Of a DNA stretch of 64,000 nt, positions 49,361 to 61,675 are shown piece by piece. Where the stretch lies: positions 1 through 64,000 of the forward strand of contig JAVXUO010002614.1 of assembly GCA_033065855.1 (NCBI GenBank). Direction: 5' to 3'. Each line of letters opens with the position of its first letter. Position 1 is the first letter of the stretch. Origin of the DNA: Escallonia rubra. Its lineage: Eukaryota > Streptophyta > Magnoliopsida > Escalloniales > Escalloniaceae. Below the pieces are notes generated by a model. It ran no database searches, was not told the DNA's origin, and was given only the letters and a program-made list of their open reading frames with translations. Position numbers and translations under genes: made by a program.

Positions 49361-51621
49361 CTGCGACAACGGGCACTCCAGCCTCTTGATACCCGCCCAT
49401 GCAAACGCCCGTGAACCAGAGCACCACAAAGCCACCCGCATCATCTGGCCTGGACGTGTCACCGTACTCATCGTGGGAGACAGATGCTCGAGAGGGTATC
49501 CCGTCGGCCGATAATCCAGAAAACACTCAAATAGATATCGCTGCAAGAACATCCAGTCCACGTACGCCGCCACCTGATAACATCTGTGTGACCGCTTCAC
49601 GTCATTCACAAACTGATCCAGACGTGAGTATAGAGCGCCCAGATATATGGGAGCCAACCCGACACGCTTACCCTGCGCCATCTGAATATCCAGCGAGAAC
49701 ACCCTAGGTGAAATGCCATCCTCCGGTGTCCCCCCAAACATGAACCTACAAATACAGACCGACGGCATATATCACAAGTCTACCCTACTGAGCAATGCAT
49801 GGCAAAACATAGTGTCCTCGACTACAATTTATCATCACATACATAACAAAATGATGCATACATCATTTACAAGAATACACCAAAAGTGACAGTATGGACT
49901 TACCTCGACAGGAACATGGCTAAGAAGGCAACCACCTCGTATCTCTCCTGGCCATGGGACGGCCCCATCACGAAGTTGGCCGTGTTACCCAGCTTCTCTC
50001 CCATATTCGCCTGCGCCGCACCAAAGAAATGTCTGATCCACCCTACATATGTTCCCTTCCGGTGCTTCTTCGTCAACGCTAAGATATCAAGTAACTGTGT
50101 CTGCAATACTCTCTCCTCCCCGCTCAATCGGGTCACCCGCGCATCCTGCTTCCCGTGCATAGGCAAGCCCGTCAACACCAACACATCAAGTAATGTCAGC
50201 CCAATCTCCCTGAACTCCGTCATGAACATATGCGACTGGGTGATCCACCTCGACAGTGGCAGGGTCATACCCGGCGTATCTCTGTACAGCTCTAGCCCCC
50301 TCGCAGTAATGTCTATGGCCGATAACAACCCCAGTGACTGCAGTAACCCCGTCTACTTTGGACACTCCAACATATACTCACACCAGAAGTCCCATCCTAT
50401 CGGCATCGTACTGTGGCCCTTGAAAGCCACATGCGACCAAGGCATATCCCCCCGCTTGGCCAATAATGCCGGTATGTATCTCGGTGACATGACAGGTGCT
50501 TCCTCCCAAGTCGGTGCTCGAACATAAAGAGATGGCACCCGCGGATCCTCGCTCATCGACGGACCACCCCACGGTGAAGTGAAAGTGAAAGCTCCATCCG
50601 CCACACGAATGCACAACTCTTTCCACATTTTTGGATCTGAAATACTGGGCACAACCCCCTTCACCCCCAACAGCGTGCTCGTCTTGCTCGGCTCTAGATC
50701 AAATGTCCTCATCCCTCCATCATCAAAAGTCAATGACACTTTCGTACCCTCAGTCGGCACTAGCGCAACATCATCTACCTGTGGCGCCGGCACGGGCTCG
50801 GTAATCATACCCCGCGGCGGTCGTGACGCACTAACCGTCGCGCCTCGCGGCCTTGCCCACTACTTACGCCTCACGTTCTTCATAACCGGTGCTTGCTCGG
50901 CATGCGTGACCCTAACCCCCGGCCGTGTCCCGCCCCGGTCGAACCCCCTCGGGTGGCCGATTCCCCTCCTCGGCCTACCCCTCCACACCCGCCGACTCCC
51001 CTCGGCCACCAACAGCCCCTCCGGCCCTTCCTCCCCATCCTTCCTATCTTTCCCCACTTCTTTCACCCAATTTCCCCTTCCATTTATCCCTAACGACCGA
51101 GCTAATGCCTTCGTGCACCCCCACAGAAGCCCCCGCAACGTCCAAAGCCACTCCCGCCGAACCACCCACGCCGCTACTTCGGGTGGCCAACCCACCCGTT
51201 CGCGCCGACCCTTCCCTGTTTCTCTCTTCTCTTCTTCCCTTTCCCTTCCTCCCCTTCTTTCTTCCTTCTCCATTTCCCTCCCTCCCCTTTCCCTTCTTGC
51301 ATTCCCTCCACGGTCACCACGGTCTACGCCCGCTGAGCCCCCATGCGTGGCCGACCCACCATGGGCGGCTGACCCCCCTCTCATTTCCTCTCTTTCCCTC
51401 CTCCGCTCCCTCTCCCTTTCCCTTTCCCCCTCTTCCCTTCCCCTTCCCCCCTCTTCCCTTCCCCCTGAACCTAGAACCGTCGCCGACCCCCTAGGGGTGG
51501 CCGACCCACCACCCGTGCCGCCACCTTTCCCACCGCCGCCACCTACCTGCCGACCATCGGCTGGGTTCCCCCTTCCGACACCCCTTCCGCCACTCACTCC
51601 ATCCTTACCTCCCTTGGCCAT
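49361..51621 (-). pseudogene. Plant mobile domain (PMD) gene, antisense within an LTR element, 3' end lost
   Basis: The frame starts with MAKGGKDGVSGGRGVGRGN at 51621. A Gly/Arg/Glu-rich low-complexity region of about 250 residues precedes a plant mobile domain: LPLSRWITQSHMFMTEFREI, LTLLDVLVLTGLPMHG, WIRHFFGAAQ, then after an intron ISPRVFSLDIQMAQGKRVGL. One frame runs from 51621 to 49904 with in-frame TAGs at 50860-50862 and 50353-50355. A clean GT-AG intron (49903-49746; CGAG/GTAAGT ... TTGTAG/GTTC) restores phase. Exon 2 is cut at 49360 by fusion to family M DNA. A TATA box lies at 51743-51751. PMD proteins occur as host genes (MAIN/MAIL) and inside plant transposons; the adjacent LTR favours the latter. 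It is probably inactive here. Confidence 0.7.
49746..49903 (-). other. Intron of the PMD gene
   Basis: 158 bp, GTAAGTCCATAC at the donor and TTTGTAG at the acceptor. Removing it joins FLSR to FMFGG in phase and links two parts of the PMD, which supports it as a real intron. Confidence 0.7.
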
Positions 51622-51740
51622 GGCTTCTTTCTCTTCTTTCTCTCTTCCTCTTTCTTTCCCCTCTCTTTCTCTCTCTCTCTCTCTCTTTTTTCTCTAAGTC
51701 TTGAAAGAATGATGAGTTGTGAAAGACTTCTCCCCTCTCT

Positions 51741-51753
51741 CTTTATATATAGG
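51741..51753 (-). promoter_or_regulatory. TATA box for the antisense PMD gene
   Basis: The minus strand reads CCTATATATAAAG, about 120 bp upstream of the ATG at 51621, with a GA-microsatellite leader (about 51665-51700) between. This is the spacing of a plant core promoter. It points away from the LTR at 52179. Confidence 0.6.
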
Positions 51754-52178
51754 TGGCCCAAGATTCAATCATGGCCACTCATTCAAATTTCAAAATCAAA
51801 AAGTTTTCCCCCAAAACCCAACAACTCTTTTTTCAAACGGATCCCCCCTTTTAGCGCTAACTTTATTTTTTGCTCGCTATGTTTCCGTCAAATACCGTCA
51901 CACAATATTTTGATTTTTATATTCTACTATAAAAAATCTCACGCATTTCCATTCGGCATATTTTAGCGCTCCATTTCTCATGTATTCGTGCTACGCTACA
52001 AAACATGCTTCAGAACATAATTCCCACTGTAATTTCTTTTTCGCCATTTACAAAATACGCACTACCACAATCGCGCGTTATTTAATTTTGCGCAAATTGT
52101 TTTTTTTACGCAACAATGTTTATGCGTGCGGCACCCGCTCAGGTTGCCCCTCCGCACACACCACATGTGAGGGGCTTA
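51754..52178. other. Spacer between the PMD promoter and the LTR
   Basis: AT-rich, no convincing coding frame. It presumably includes the upstream region of the PMD promoter. Its last bases, GTGAGGGGCTTA, may be a weak purine tract for the LTR that starts at 52179. Confidence 0.45.
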
Positions 52179-53943
52179 TGTTCCCAACCTAACTTGGTCT
52201 CACCCAAGGGCCCACTGGGGGTCCCGTTTTGCGCGACAAGTCACACATTCAACGGTCAAACTTTCAACGCTTTTAACTGGTCAAAGGGCGCGCGTTCAAG
52301 TCACACACATTTTTCACCAACCTTTTTGTAACAATTCATGACAACATATTTCTACGGCGCCAATGTAGCGGCCTTAGTTCCACGTTCCATAAAAAATATA
52401 CAAAAATGGACTTAGCGCGACTCCACCCTTAAAGGGGGTCGGCCACCTTACCTCGCGGAGAGGGGTTGGCCACCCCATGCACAAGGGGATCGGCCACCTT
52501 GTTTGCACAAAGGGTCGGCCACCTTACCTCACGGAGGGGGGTCGGCCACCCCTTGCGCAAGGGGGTTGGCCACCTCGTTCACTGGGGGGGGGGGGTCGGC
52601 AATCCCGAGCTCGGAGGGAGGTTGTTTGACGCTTTTCTCGCTTGACTAATTCCAAATGCTATTCGTGATGCTCACCCATCACCCACGACCGTACGTTGCC
52701 TATTGTCGCGCGCCTTAGCCGTGACAACCGTCTCTCACAATCACGGGCCGCCGCACGCATACCTATTCTGTGACTGTCGTCGCCGCGCCCATATGGCACT
52801 CCCATGACACGTGCCCCCGGGACCAGGTATTGTTCCGTGACTATCGTCGTCGCACCCGTGCACCACAATCAATGTCTCATTCCATTGACATCGCGCCCAT
52901 GCGCCACAATCATGTCTCGTGCTGTAGGCACCGCGCCCATGAACCACAATCATGTTACATGCCTCCGGGCACCACACTTATTCACCACAGCATGTGCCAA
53001 CGCCATGGACGTGGAACATGTTTCGACCCAATCTCCGGAGTGTGCAGCATTCTGAGGGGCTCTGCTCGTAGTGCTCCGGTATGAGGACCCTTCGCAGCGG
53101 GATAGGCTCGTTACCACAAAGCTATCACCGCCTGGGGTGACTTGCATGACACTAGGCACTGAGCTGCGACCATGTCCACTCACGTTACCGGTGATCATCG
53201 GTGTCCCCATGACGATGACCCCTGGGTCACTCCGGGAAGGGAGAAGGTCTTTGGAGGGCATCGCGCCTAGTCCGCCTGGCAGTTGGCTACAGGGGCAACC
53301 TTCACCGCTCTCAGGTTCTCTACGTGTCTCTTGATGCACTTTGTGGGATTCAGTAAGGGCTTAGACCGGTGGGTGGGGCAACATGCTTACTCTGATCATG
53401 CCGACGCTGTGTGGTCAGTCTTCTCAGACAGGTAGAGCGACGCTGTGTAGGCAAATCAACGTGAATTTAGGAACCAACAGTCTAACGGAGCACTGATATT
53501 CTTGGGACCCCCTGGTGAGGTGTCACTCCCAGGGGATGCCATGTGGCAATTGATGACACATGCATACTTTTGCCTATAAATAGTGGACTGTTGAACTCAT
53601 TTGCAGGAGAACTTTTTCATTTTACAAATTCACTTTCTCACACTACAATCCAGAGCTCTTGAATTCTAGAGAGAGAAACATAATTGTCATGTGACTTTGG
53701 ACATAACATCGACCGTGACATCGGACCTTGACTCAGACCCTAGCTTAGACTGTCGACTGCTGGCTCTGTTCACGTATGTCTTGTCTTCGCAGCACTGCCA
53801 CTCCTCACGGCCTGTCTGGGAAGCCTTGTTCTCTGCCCTTACTCCACCCTCACTGTGTCTCACTTTGCATACTTGGAAGCTGACTTGGACTGCAGCCTTA
53901 GTGGCACCTCCACGTAGGTACAAACCCACTTTCCTTGGCATCA
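52179..53943 (+). mobile_element. LTR of the PMD element (family P), 3' LTR
   Basis: 1765 bp from TGTTCCCAACC to CTTGGCATCA. The boundaries are supported by two other copies: the solo LTR 59750-61918 (reverse) and the start at 63553. U3 has a GC-rich minisatellite (52430-52620) with core GGGTCGGCCACC. A TATA box (TATAAATA) is at 53575-53582, followed by a leader ending in AGAGAGAGAAACATA. Because an LTR start abuts PMD-bearing internal sequence, I read this as the 3' LTR of a plus-strand element with PMD in antisense. After 53943 comes a family M LTR starting GACAT, which may be the right target duplication; the left one is lost. Confidence 0.75.
52430..52620. repeat. U3 minisatellite, family P LTR
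   Basis: About seven units of 24-30 bp with core GGGTCGGCCACC, alternating with GGGTTGGCCACC, followed by a run of 11 G. Confidence 0.8.
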
Positions 53944-55940
53944 GACATATATTACATTCGTCCATCCTTAGAAATCCAAGCTTATGCACACATACACATC
54001 ACACTTTCACACTAGTCCTGTAACAAATAACACATATATGCATAGCACACCACACTCTCTATTTACAAGTGCACAAAGACTTACTATCACTGATTCCCGG
54101 GCACAAAAGGGTACTCAAAATCTTCAGCGCCAACGCCCTCGGCCTACCACTTCTTGATCCTCTCAAGTATCTAAAAAGTAGAGATGGAAAAGGGGTTAGC
54201 CATAGCTAAGTAGAGCAAACATATGACCAACATAAACATTATCTTAATTGTAACAAGCGTGCATAAACCAAACAAAACAAAACCCATACATGTCATATGA
54301 TAGATTGCAGCGAACGAGCAAGAAATAACTCAAGTATAACACATCATAATGATTCTAAGGAGCCCAACTCATAAGTTAAATGCTCGTTCACCTACCATCC
54401 TTTCTTGGTAAGACCTTAAATTGATCACTCAAAAGCTGAGCACATCAAATTTAGTTTATGAGTTTTGAATTTAGAGCTTACACAAGACTTTGCACATATT
54501 AACAACATACATGGCGCAACGTAATGTCCCTAGGAGGTTAACTTGTCGAGCAACCTCAACATATATCCCGTTTCCATATAACCCGATTTGCCGGCCTTCG
54601 ACTCCCAGCCACTACTTTCGAAGACTCACATGATTTATAGCATAATATAATGCATTGAGAATGTTGAACACATCAAGTATCATATAAAACATTTATATGC
54701 ATTTCTTAGCTCAAAACAGTTTTAGTGAAAGAAGACCAGTTCCAAATCTGAGCAATTTAGGGTAACACACACTTCGAATTTAAGAGTAATATAAAATTCA
54801 ATGTTAAAGCACACATCTTAGGCTTTCCAGAAAGTTAGAGAACACTCAAATCCTACAATTATTACATGAGATATGCTCATTTAAATATCAACACAGAATC
54901 TGCCCAGTTTAATTAGCTTCGACCAGTTTCATGTTTATGCAATTTAGGGCTATATAAACTTCAAATTAAAGAATGATCAAAGAAACAATGTTAAAGCTAA
55001 CACCTCAGCTTTCCAGAAAGCTACAGAACACTCAAATCGAAGAACTATTGAATGAGATATGCATGTTTAAAGATCAACCTAGAATGTGTCCAAATTTCTC
55101 TAATCCAATTCTAACACTCCATAAGCATATAATACACCATAAATACACACCAACCATGATTAAAACCATGCTCAAGGCTGCTCATATGTAAAACCCCACC
55201 TTTGACAAGATTAGGGTGTAGAAATCATCAAGAGCTCCCTCTTTTGGCAAGAAGAGAACATCTAACCATCATTGGTTACTAATCTGAAATTGTCACAACA
55301 AATTCTCCTTTTTTTTCTTCCTTCTTCAAGCTCTCAAACCTCTTCTATAGTCTTCTCTAAAACTAGGCAGCTCCCTTCTCTCTTCTCTTCTTGTTTTTAC
55401 TTCAAAAAATAGAAGACATGAGTGACTAAAGTTTAGAGAAATCTGCTGAGATTTCTCCCTAGAGAAACAAGTGTTTCAAGGGGATTAGACCCCTTCCAAG
55501 TTTTACCAATAAGAACATGACAACCCAAATCAATTTCTAGACTTAATAAGCTTCATTAGTACTAGTTAACCTAGATCAGTAACTAAGTAATTACAATTAG
55601 CTTGATAAGGATTAGGGCAAACTAATCAAGCTTAGTCACTAACTAATCACGGTTAGCCTTGACTAATCCAGATTAGCATAATCGCGATTAGGGCTCAACT
55701 AATCATGCTTAGGGATAACTAATTAGGCTTAAGACCAACTAAACATGATTAAGACTAAGCTAATCCACCTAATTGAGGTGCTTCAATGCCAACACAAGCA
55801 TACCGTTTGTTCTACATAAATTGTCATGAATACCACTCGTATAATGCACAAGATCTTTCAACAAGAAAGATATTCACGCTACACGCGTAATAACAATCGT
55901 CAAATGAAGTTTACAGCTAGGTTAAACTAGGATCCTCACA
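53944..55940 (-). mobile_element. Family M LTR, fourth minus-strand copy, truncated
   Basis: Matches family M LTRs from TGTGAGGATCCTAG at 55940 down to position 53944, where the last 117 bp of the LTR are missing and the family P LTR abuts. It is more diverged from LTRs 1-3 than they are from each other. The pol end follows on the right. Confidence 0.85.
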
Positions 55941-56355
55941 CCTACCCCTCTTTAAAATAATTTAGTCCCAATATTCATACCTCAGTAAGGAAAAAGATGG
56001 GGATACTTCTCTCAGATTTCAGCCTCTCTCTCCCATGTTGCTTCCTCAATTTCATGGTGTTCCCATAACACCTTAACAAGTGGTATGTTCCTGTTCCGTA
56101 GCGCTTGTTCCTTTCGGTCCAAAATTTAAATTGGTTGTTAGACATAAGGTAAGTCATTCTGAATCGGAATCGGTTGGTGATGTAATACATGTGAAGGATC
56201 AGGCTCATACTTCCTCAACTTAGATACTTGGAAAACATCATGTATACCAGCTAGCAATGGTGGCAATGCAACCTGATATGTTATTGCACCGATCCGTTCC
56301 AAAATCTTAAAGGGACCAATGTAGCGCGGTGCTAGTTTTTTGTTCTTTCCAAACC
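55941..56355 (-). pseudogene. Family M integrase tail remnant cut by a LINE
   Basis: The minus strand encodes the chromodomain end ([17 protein letters not shown] residues in one frame) with several frameshifts, and the GPF segment near 56330. It stops at 56355, within the sequence for FGKKGK, where a LINE poly-T begins. The rest is outside the window or deleted. Confidence 0.8.
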
Positions 56356-59300
56356 TTTTTTTTGCGGTAATTAAAAATATATATCATCCGATGAAACAAG
56401 TACAAAAACTGCAAAGGGCATACCCCAGGAATACAACAAAGAAACGCGAGTCTTGCTAAGCAAGAGCAAAAAGGAAAACCTAAACTAGGCAGAAAACAAG
56501 CCACACTGGCAACAAAAGAAAAGAGGTAATACATAACACCGACGCTAGATCAGCAAAAGAAAATACAAAAGACCCAGTAATGACCATAAGAAGGCAAGTG
56601 AATACACGTGGAGTCTGGAGATCCTAGTGGAAAGATCATCACACTAAAACTGAGAGAAAAGATGCTAAAAGCTGGAACAGTCTATCTGAACATGGCCCGG
56701 TGACCCAGAAATCAGTCTGGACCAAACCATGACGGAATCAGGTGAATATGGAATCAGGGAGTTGCAATTCACCCTGGAACCATCGGTTAGTCAGGGTATT
56801 GGCTACTTTTCTACAAGAGAACAACCTCCACATATGATCTGCACAAGACCTGCAGAACAAGAAACCACATTAGTATACTTATTCTGGAATGAACGAGAAT
56901 TTCGCTCTCCCCATATATAGTACACCAACGCTGCAAACGCTATCCGACAGACCGATGCCCGGAATCCAGGCCTTTCCACTCAGAGGAAGCTTTATCAACC
57001 ATATCCTGCCAACTCAACATAAGCCAGTTAAAATTGCATTTCTTTTTAATAATAGACCATAATCTGAACATGAAAGGGCAATTAAAAAATTGATGATCAT
57101 GGGACTCAAAAGGAATGCGACAGAAAACACAGCTCATGCTAGGAATGACATGAAAAGCAAAAAGTATATCCTGCACACTTAACCTCTCCCTAATGGCTAG
57201 CCATGAGACGAAGTTGTGACGTGGAACACGGCACTTACACGATAGTAAGCAAGCCCATCTAGCCAATGACCGCTTGTGACGAAGGGCTTCCCACGTACTC
57301 GCAATGGAGAAATCCCCAGAACCACTAACCGTCCAGACGATCCTGTCATGCGTATCCAGGGAAGGACAAAGAGAACTAGGAGTACTCTCGCGCAACTCCA
57401 TGAGCTCAAGGGTATTCGATACAGCCAGCACCACGAAGAGCCTAAGATCACATCAGAAACCCTCGCATGCCTATCCAGACCCGAGTCAGAAATAATCCTA
57501 CCAGAAATGGTAGGAATGATAGGGCCTATCGGATGCCACCAATCAAACCACAGAGAGATCCTACTACCATCCCCAACTATATACCGAGGGAAAGAGCGAA
57601 TCATATCCCTAACCAAGAGAATCTTAGGCCAAGACCAGCTACAATCACCGGGGCAAAAGACTTCCCAAAAACTCCTTCCTATCAGAGTATTGGACCAAAT
57701 GTGTTTAGAGATGGCAGCATAATTCCATACCTCAATGTGCTTAATACCCAGGCCACCCTCTTCCTCAGGACAACATACATCAGCCCAAGCCACCTTGGCT
57801 CCCGTGGTACAAAGCCCCGTACCCTTCCAAAGGAAAGCTCGAAATATCCTCTCCATCTCTAGTATCACTTTATTTGGAAGGATAAAAACTGAAGCCCAGT
57901 ACACCTGGATAGAAAACAAAATTGATCTAATCAATTGGACCCTACCAGCATACGACAAGTAATTGCAAGTCCAATGCTTGACTTTCTTCACTATGCGGTC
58001 CAGAAGAGGCTGACAGTCCTCTTTTTGCAAACAAGTAGAGATCAAAGGGACTCCCAGATATTGCATAGGGAGCTCTCCCTCGAGAAAGCCAAGACAAGAA
58101 GAGATCAAAGCCTTGGTAGTAGGCTCAACACTAGAGAAAAAAACATGGCTCTTATTCGGATTAGGAACGAGACCCGAGAACTGCTGGAAGACGGTGAGAC
58201 CATGTTTCACGACCTGAACCAATGGAAGGTCACCCCGACAAAAAAGCATGAGATCAACAACAAGCTAAAAGATACCATCCTTTTGGCACCTCATGTGGTA
58301 GCGAAACTAACTACCAACTACTAGTCTCTGCAACATCCCTGCAAGAACATCCATGCAAATAATAAAAAGGTAGGGGACATCGGATCCTCCTGCCTGATAC
58401 CTCGCCTACCCCAAAAGAAACCATTAGATTCCCCGTTTATAATGATCAAAAAGCACTTGCTGGAGACACAGGCTTTGATCCATCTAATAACCGTGGGGGG
58501 AAATCTAAGGCAAATCAACACATCAAAGAGAAAATCCCAATGCAAACAATCATGGGCCTTCATCAAGTCCACCTTCATGGCACATCTAGGAACATTAAAA
58601 TCCTCCCAATGATAGTTCCGCATGAGCTCTTGAGACAAGAGGATATTATCTGCAATACTCCGAGAGGCAACAAAGGCCGTATGGGAAGGATCAATGAGGT
58701 CCCCAAGCACCACCTTAACACGATTAGCAATGATCTTAGCTATGCAATTATAAATCGCGTTACAGCAAGAAATAGGCCTGTAATCATTAAGGATCGAGGG
58801 ATTAGTCACTTTGGGAATTAAGACAAGGAAAGTATGGTTAACTTATTTGAGAAGTTGACCATTTCCAAAAAATCCTGAATCGCTTCCACGATCTCTTCCC
58901 CCACAATATGCCATGTCCTCTTAAAAAAGAGGGCGTTATACCCATCAGGACCAGGGGATTTACCATCCTTGAGAGAGAAGAAAACCTTCTGAATCTTATC
59001 CTCAGTAACCTCACAACCCATCTCATGCTGTTGAGAATCTGAAAGGGATTTCGACATCCAGTTCCTCAGCCCATTCAAGCCCGGATAGTGACCCGGATCA
59101 CGAGTTCCCAACAAAGTCTAAAAATCCGAGTCTTCTAGGGTAGTCCCATCAGACCGAAGAAGAGAACTAATTTTATTGAAATTCCTTCTCTTATTAACTA
59201 ACTTAAAGAAAAAATAATTATTTTTATCTCCCTCATCAAGCCGGTGAATCCCAGATTTTTGCTTGAGAAAACTCTCATCCTCTCCACTCACTCTAGCAAA

Positions 59301-60480
59301 AAGTTCTTGCTTCTCCTTTTCAATCCGACACCACATAGGGTCATAAGGGTTCAATGCTAACATGCTCTGAGCATACTCCAAGGAAGCCCTAGCCTCATTA
59401 AGTCTACCTGAAATGTTGCTAAAGTGTTCCTTATTGAAGTCCTTAAGCTGTAACTTAAGCAGCTTTAGCTTCCTGACAACCCTGAACATAGCACAACCCG
59501 TAAGGGGCGTGCCTCACACTTTAGCAACCAGAGGCAAAAACTTATGATGATTGGGCCACATATCAAAAAATTCAAACGGCTTGGGCACCTTATCAGCCTT
59601 GACAAGAGAGTGGACGAAGATGGGTGAATGATCAGAAATACCTATAGGACGAAAAACCGCTTCAGATTTAGGAAATTTAGAGATCCAAGTATCATTAACA
59701 AGGACACAGTCAAGCTTCCTACAAATAGTATCACGATCATCCTGATAGTTGATGCCAAGGAAAGTGGGTTCGTACTTACGTGGAGGTGCCACAAAGGCTG
59801 CAGTCCGAGTCAGCTTCCAAGTATGTTGATGTAGGACACAACAAGGGTGGAACAAGGGCAGAGACCAAGGGTTTTCCAAACAGAGCTTGAGGGTGGCAGT
59901 GCTGCGAGTGCGATGGCGCGGGATGAATACACGATGACAGTCACAGTCCAATGCTTAGGTCCAGAGTCAAGGTCCTGTATGTTTCTCTCTCTAGGATTCT
60001 AGAGTGAGAAAGTGAAAATGTGAGAGTGAAGAAGAAGTCCTCCAAATGAATTCTCAAGACCTCTATTTATAGAGATTGAGATAATGATGTCATTAACCGA
60101 CACGTGGTGCTCCCCGGGAGTGACACGTCACCGGGGGGTCCACGGGTGCCGGTGCTCCACGTACTGTCGGATCGCATATTCACCCGGCCTGCTCCTCACA
60201 GCGTCGCTCTGTCTGTCTGGAAAGACTGGCTCTCACAACGTCGGTGTGGCCAGAGAACCCCCTTGATCTAGCCTCCAATCCAAGGCCTTGCAGAGTCCCA
60301 CAGGCCTGGCAGTGGTGGGGAAGACCCGACGCCCAACTGCCAGGTGAACTAGGCGCGATGCCCTCCGAAGACCTGCTACCGTCTCGGAGTGACCCGGGGG
60401 CCATAGTCCCTAGAGGTCCCGACGCAAGCCTCTAGTGCCGGAGCATGTAGGCCAGTCACGCAGGCACCCTGACGGAGATA

Positions 60481-61170
60481 GTGTCCCGGAGGAGTCGCCT
60501 ATTCCGCAGGCCGAGGTAGCATCCCGGAGGAGCCGTCTACCTGGCCTGCCAAGGTAGCATCCCGGAGGAGCCGTTTACCTGGCAGAAGGGGAGTCTTCGT
60601 GCCGGAGCGCTTAGAGCTCCCTGGCAAAGATAGTGTCCCAGAGGAGTCGCCTATCCCTGCGGGTGAGTCCTTGTGCCGGAGCACTTGTAGCGAGTCAAGG
60701 TAGCATCCCGGAGGAGCCGTCTACCCGACTGGCCGAGGTAGCATCCCGGAGGAGCCGTCTACCTAGCGTAAGGGGAGTTAAAGAGCTCCCTGGCAGAGAT
60801 AGTGTCCTAGAGGAGTCGCCTATCCCCGCGGGTGAGTCCTTGTGCCGGAGCACTCGGAAGGAGTCAAGGTAGCATCCCGGAGGAGCCGTCTACCCGACTG
60901 GCCGAGGTAGCATCCCGGAGGAGTCGTCCACCTGGCGGAAGGGGAGTTAAAGAGCTCCCTGGCAGAGATAGTGTCCCGGAGGAGTCGCCTATCCCCGCAG
61001 GTGAGTCCTTGTGCCGGAGCACTCGGAGAGAGTCAAGGTAGCATCCCGGAGGAGCCGTCTACCCGACTGGCCGAGGTAGCATCCCGGAGGAGCCGTCTAC
61101 CTGGCGGAAGGGGAGTTGAAGAGCTCCCTGGCAAAGATCGTGTCCCGGAGGAGTCGCCTATCCCCGCAGG
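60481..61170. repeat. 169-bp tandem repeat in the family P solo LTR
   Basis: The marker GTGTCCCGGAGGAGTCGCCT (with small variants) recurs at 60633, 60802, 60971 and 61140, exactly 169 bp apart, after a shorter first unit at 60481. Each unit contains two copies of a subrepeat around GGTAGCATCCCGGAGGAGCC. The 60-80 codon ORFs here are by-products of the repeat and shift frame at each unit. Confidence 0.92.
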
Positions 61171-61539
61171 ATGATGTACACTCTGGAGAGTGGCTCGAAG
61201 CATGTTCCACGACCAAGGCAAGGTGCGCATGGTGTGGTGAATGAGTGTGGTGCCCGGGGGGCATGTAACATGATTGTGGCGCATGGGCGCGATGAAGTGA
61301 GTATGGTGCCGAGGGCACGGTAGTGTGACAGAGAGCTTGGGGGCACGGCTGTATCAGCGGCGCGGCGCAAGGGCGTGGCGGAGTGTTAAAGTGCGACGCT
61401 CGGACGCCGGCGACGGGGTCGCGGAGTTGTGTCCGGGCGACGGGGGTCGCGGAGTTGTGTCCGGGCGACGGGGGTCGCGGAGTTATGTATGGTCCCTTGA
61501 AGAGAAGTGAATGTGCTAAGGATGGAGGCCAGAGGCCAA

Positions 61540-61675
61540 CCCCAATGGGGAGGCCGAGGCCGATCCCATTGGCGAGGCCGAGGCCGACCCCAATGGCGAG
61601 GCCGAGGCCGACCCCAAGGGGAAGGCCAAGGCCGAGGCCGACCCCAATGGCGAGGCCAAGGCCAACCTCTTTGGG
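61540..61675. repeat. GGCCGAGGCCGACCCC minisatellite
   Basis: Units of about 24 bp (GACCCCAATGGCGAGGCCGA with GGCC) form an array in U3, close to the LTR start at 61918. The position matches the minisatellites at 52430-52620 and 63855-63970 in the other family P LTRs, with a related GGCCGACCCC core. Confidence 0.85.

Noticed and set aside
50579..51697. 372-codon plus-strand ORF rich in Pro and Ser
   Set aside because: It is the complement of the GC-rich, Gly/Glu-rich N-terminus of the PMD frame. The minus strand has TATA box, intron and a recognisable domain; this strand has none.
53691..54023. 110-codon ORF sharing a peptide (HTWKLT, VAPPR, PTFLGI) with a frame near 59800
   Set aside because: The shared peptide follows from DNA similarity of two family P LTR ends and runs into different flanking DNA in each case. 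No evidence of coding selection.
60633..61174. Three overlapping repeat-containing ORFs of 67-79 codons
   Set aside because: By-products of the 169-bp tandem repeat, which is not a multiple of three, so the frame shifts at each unit.
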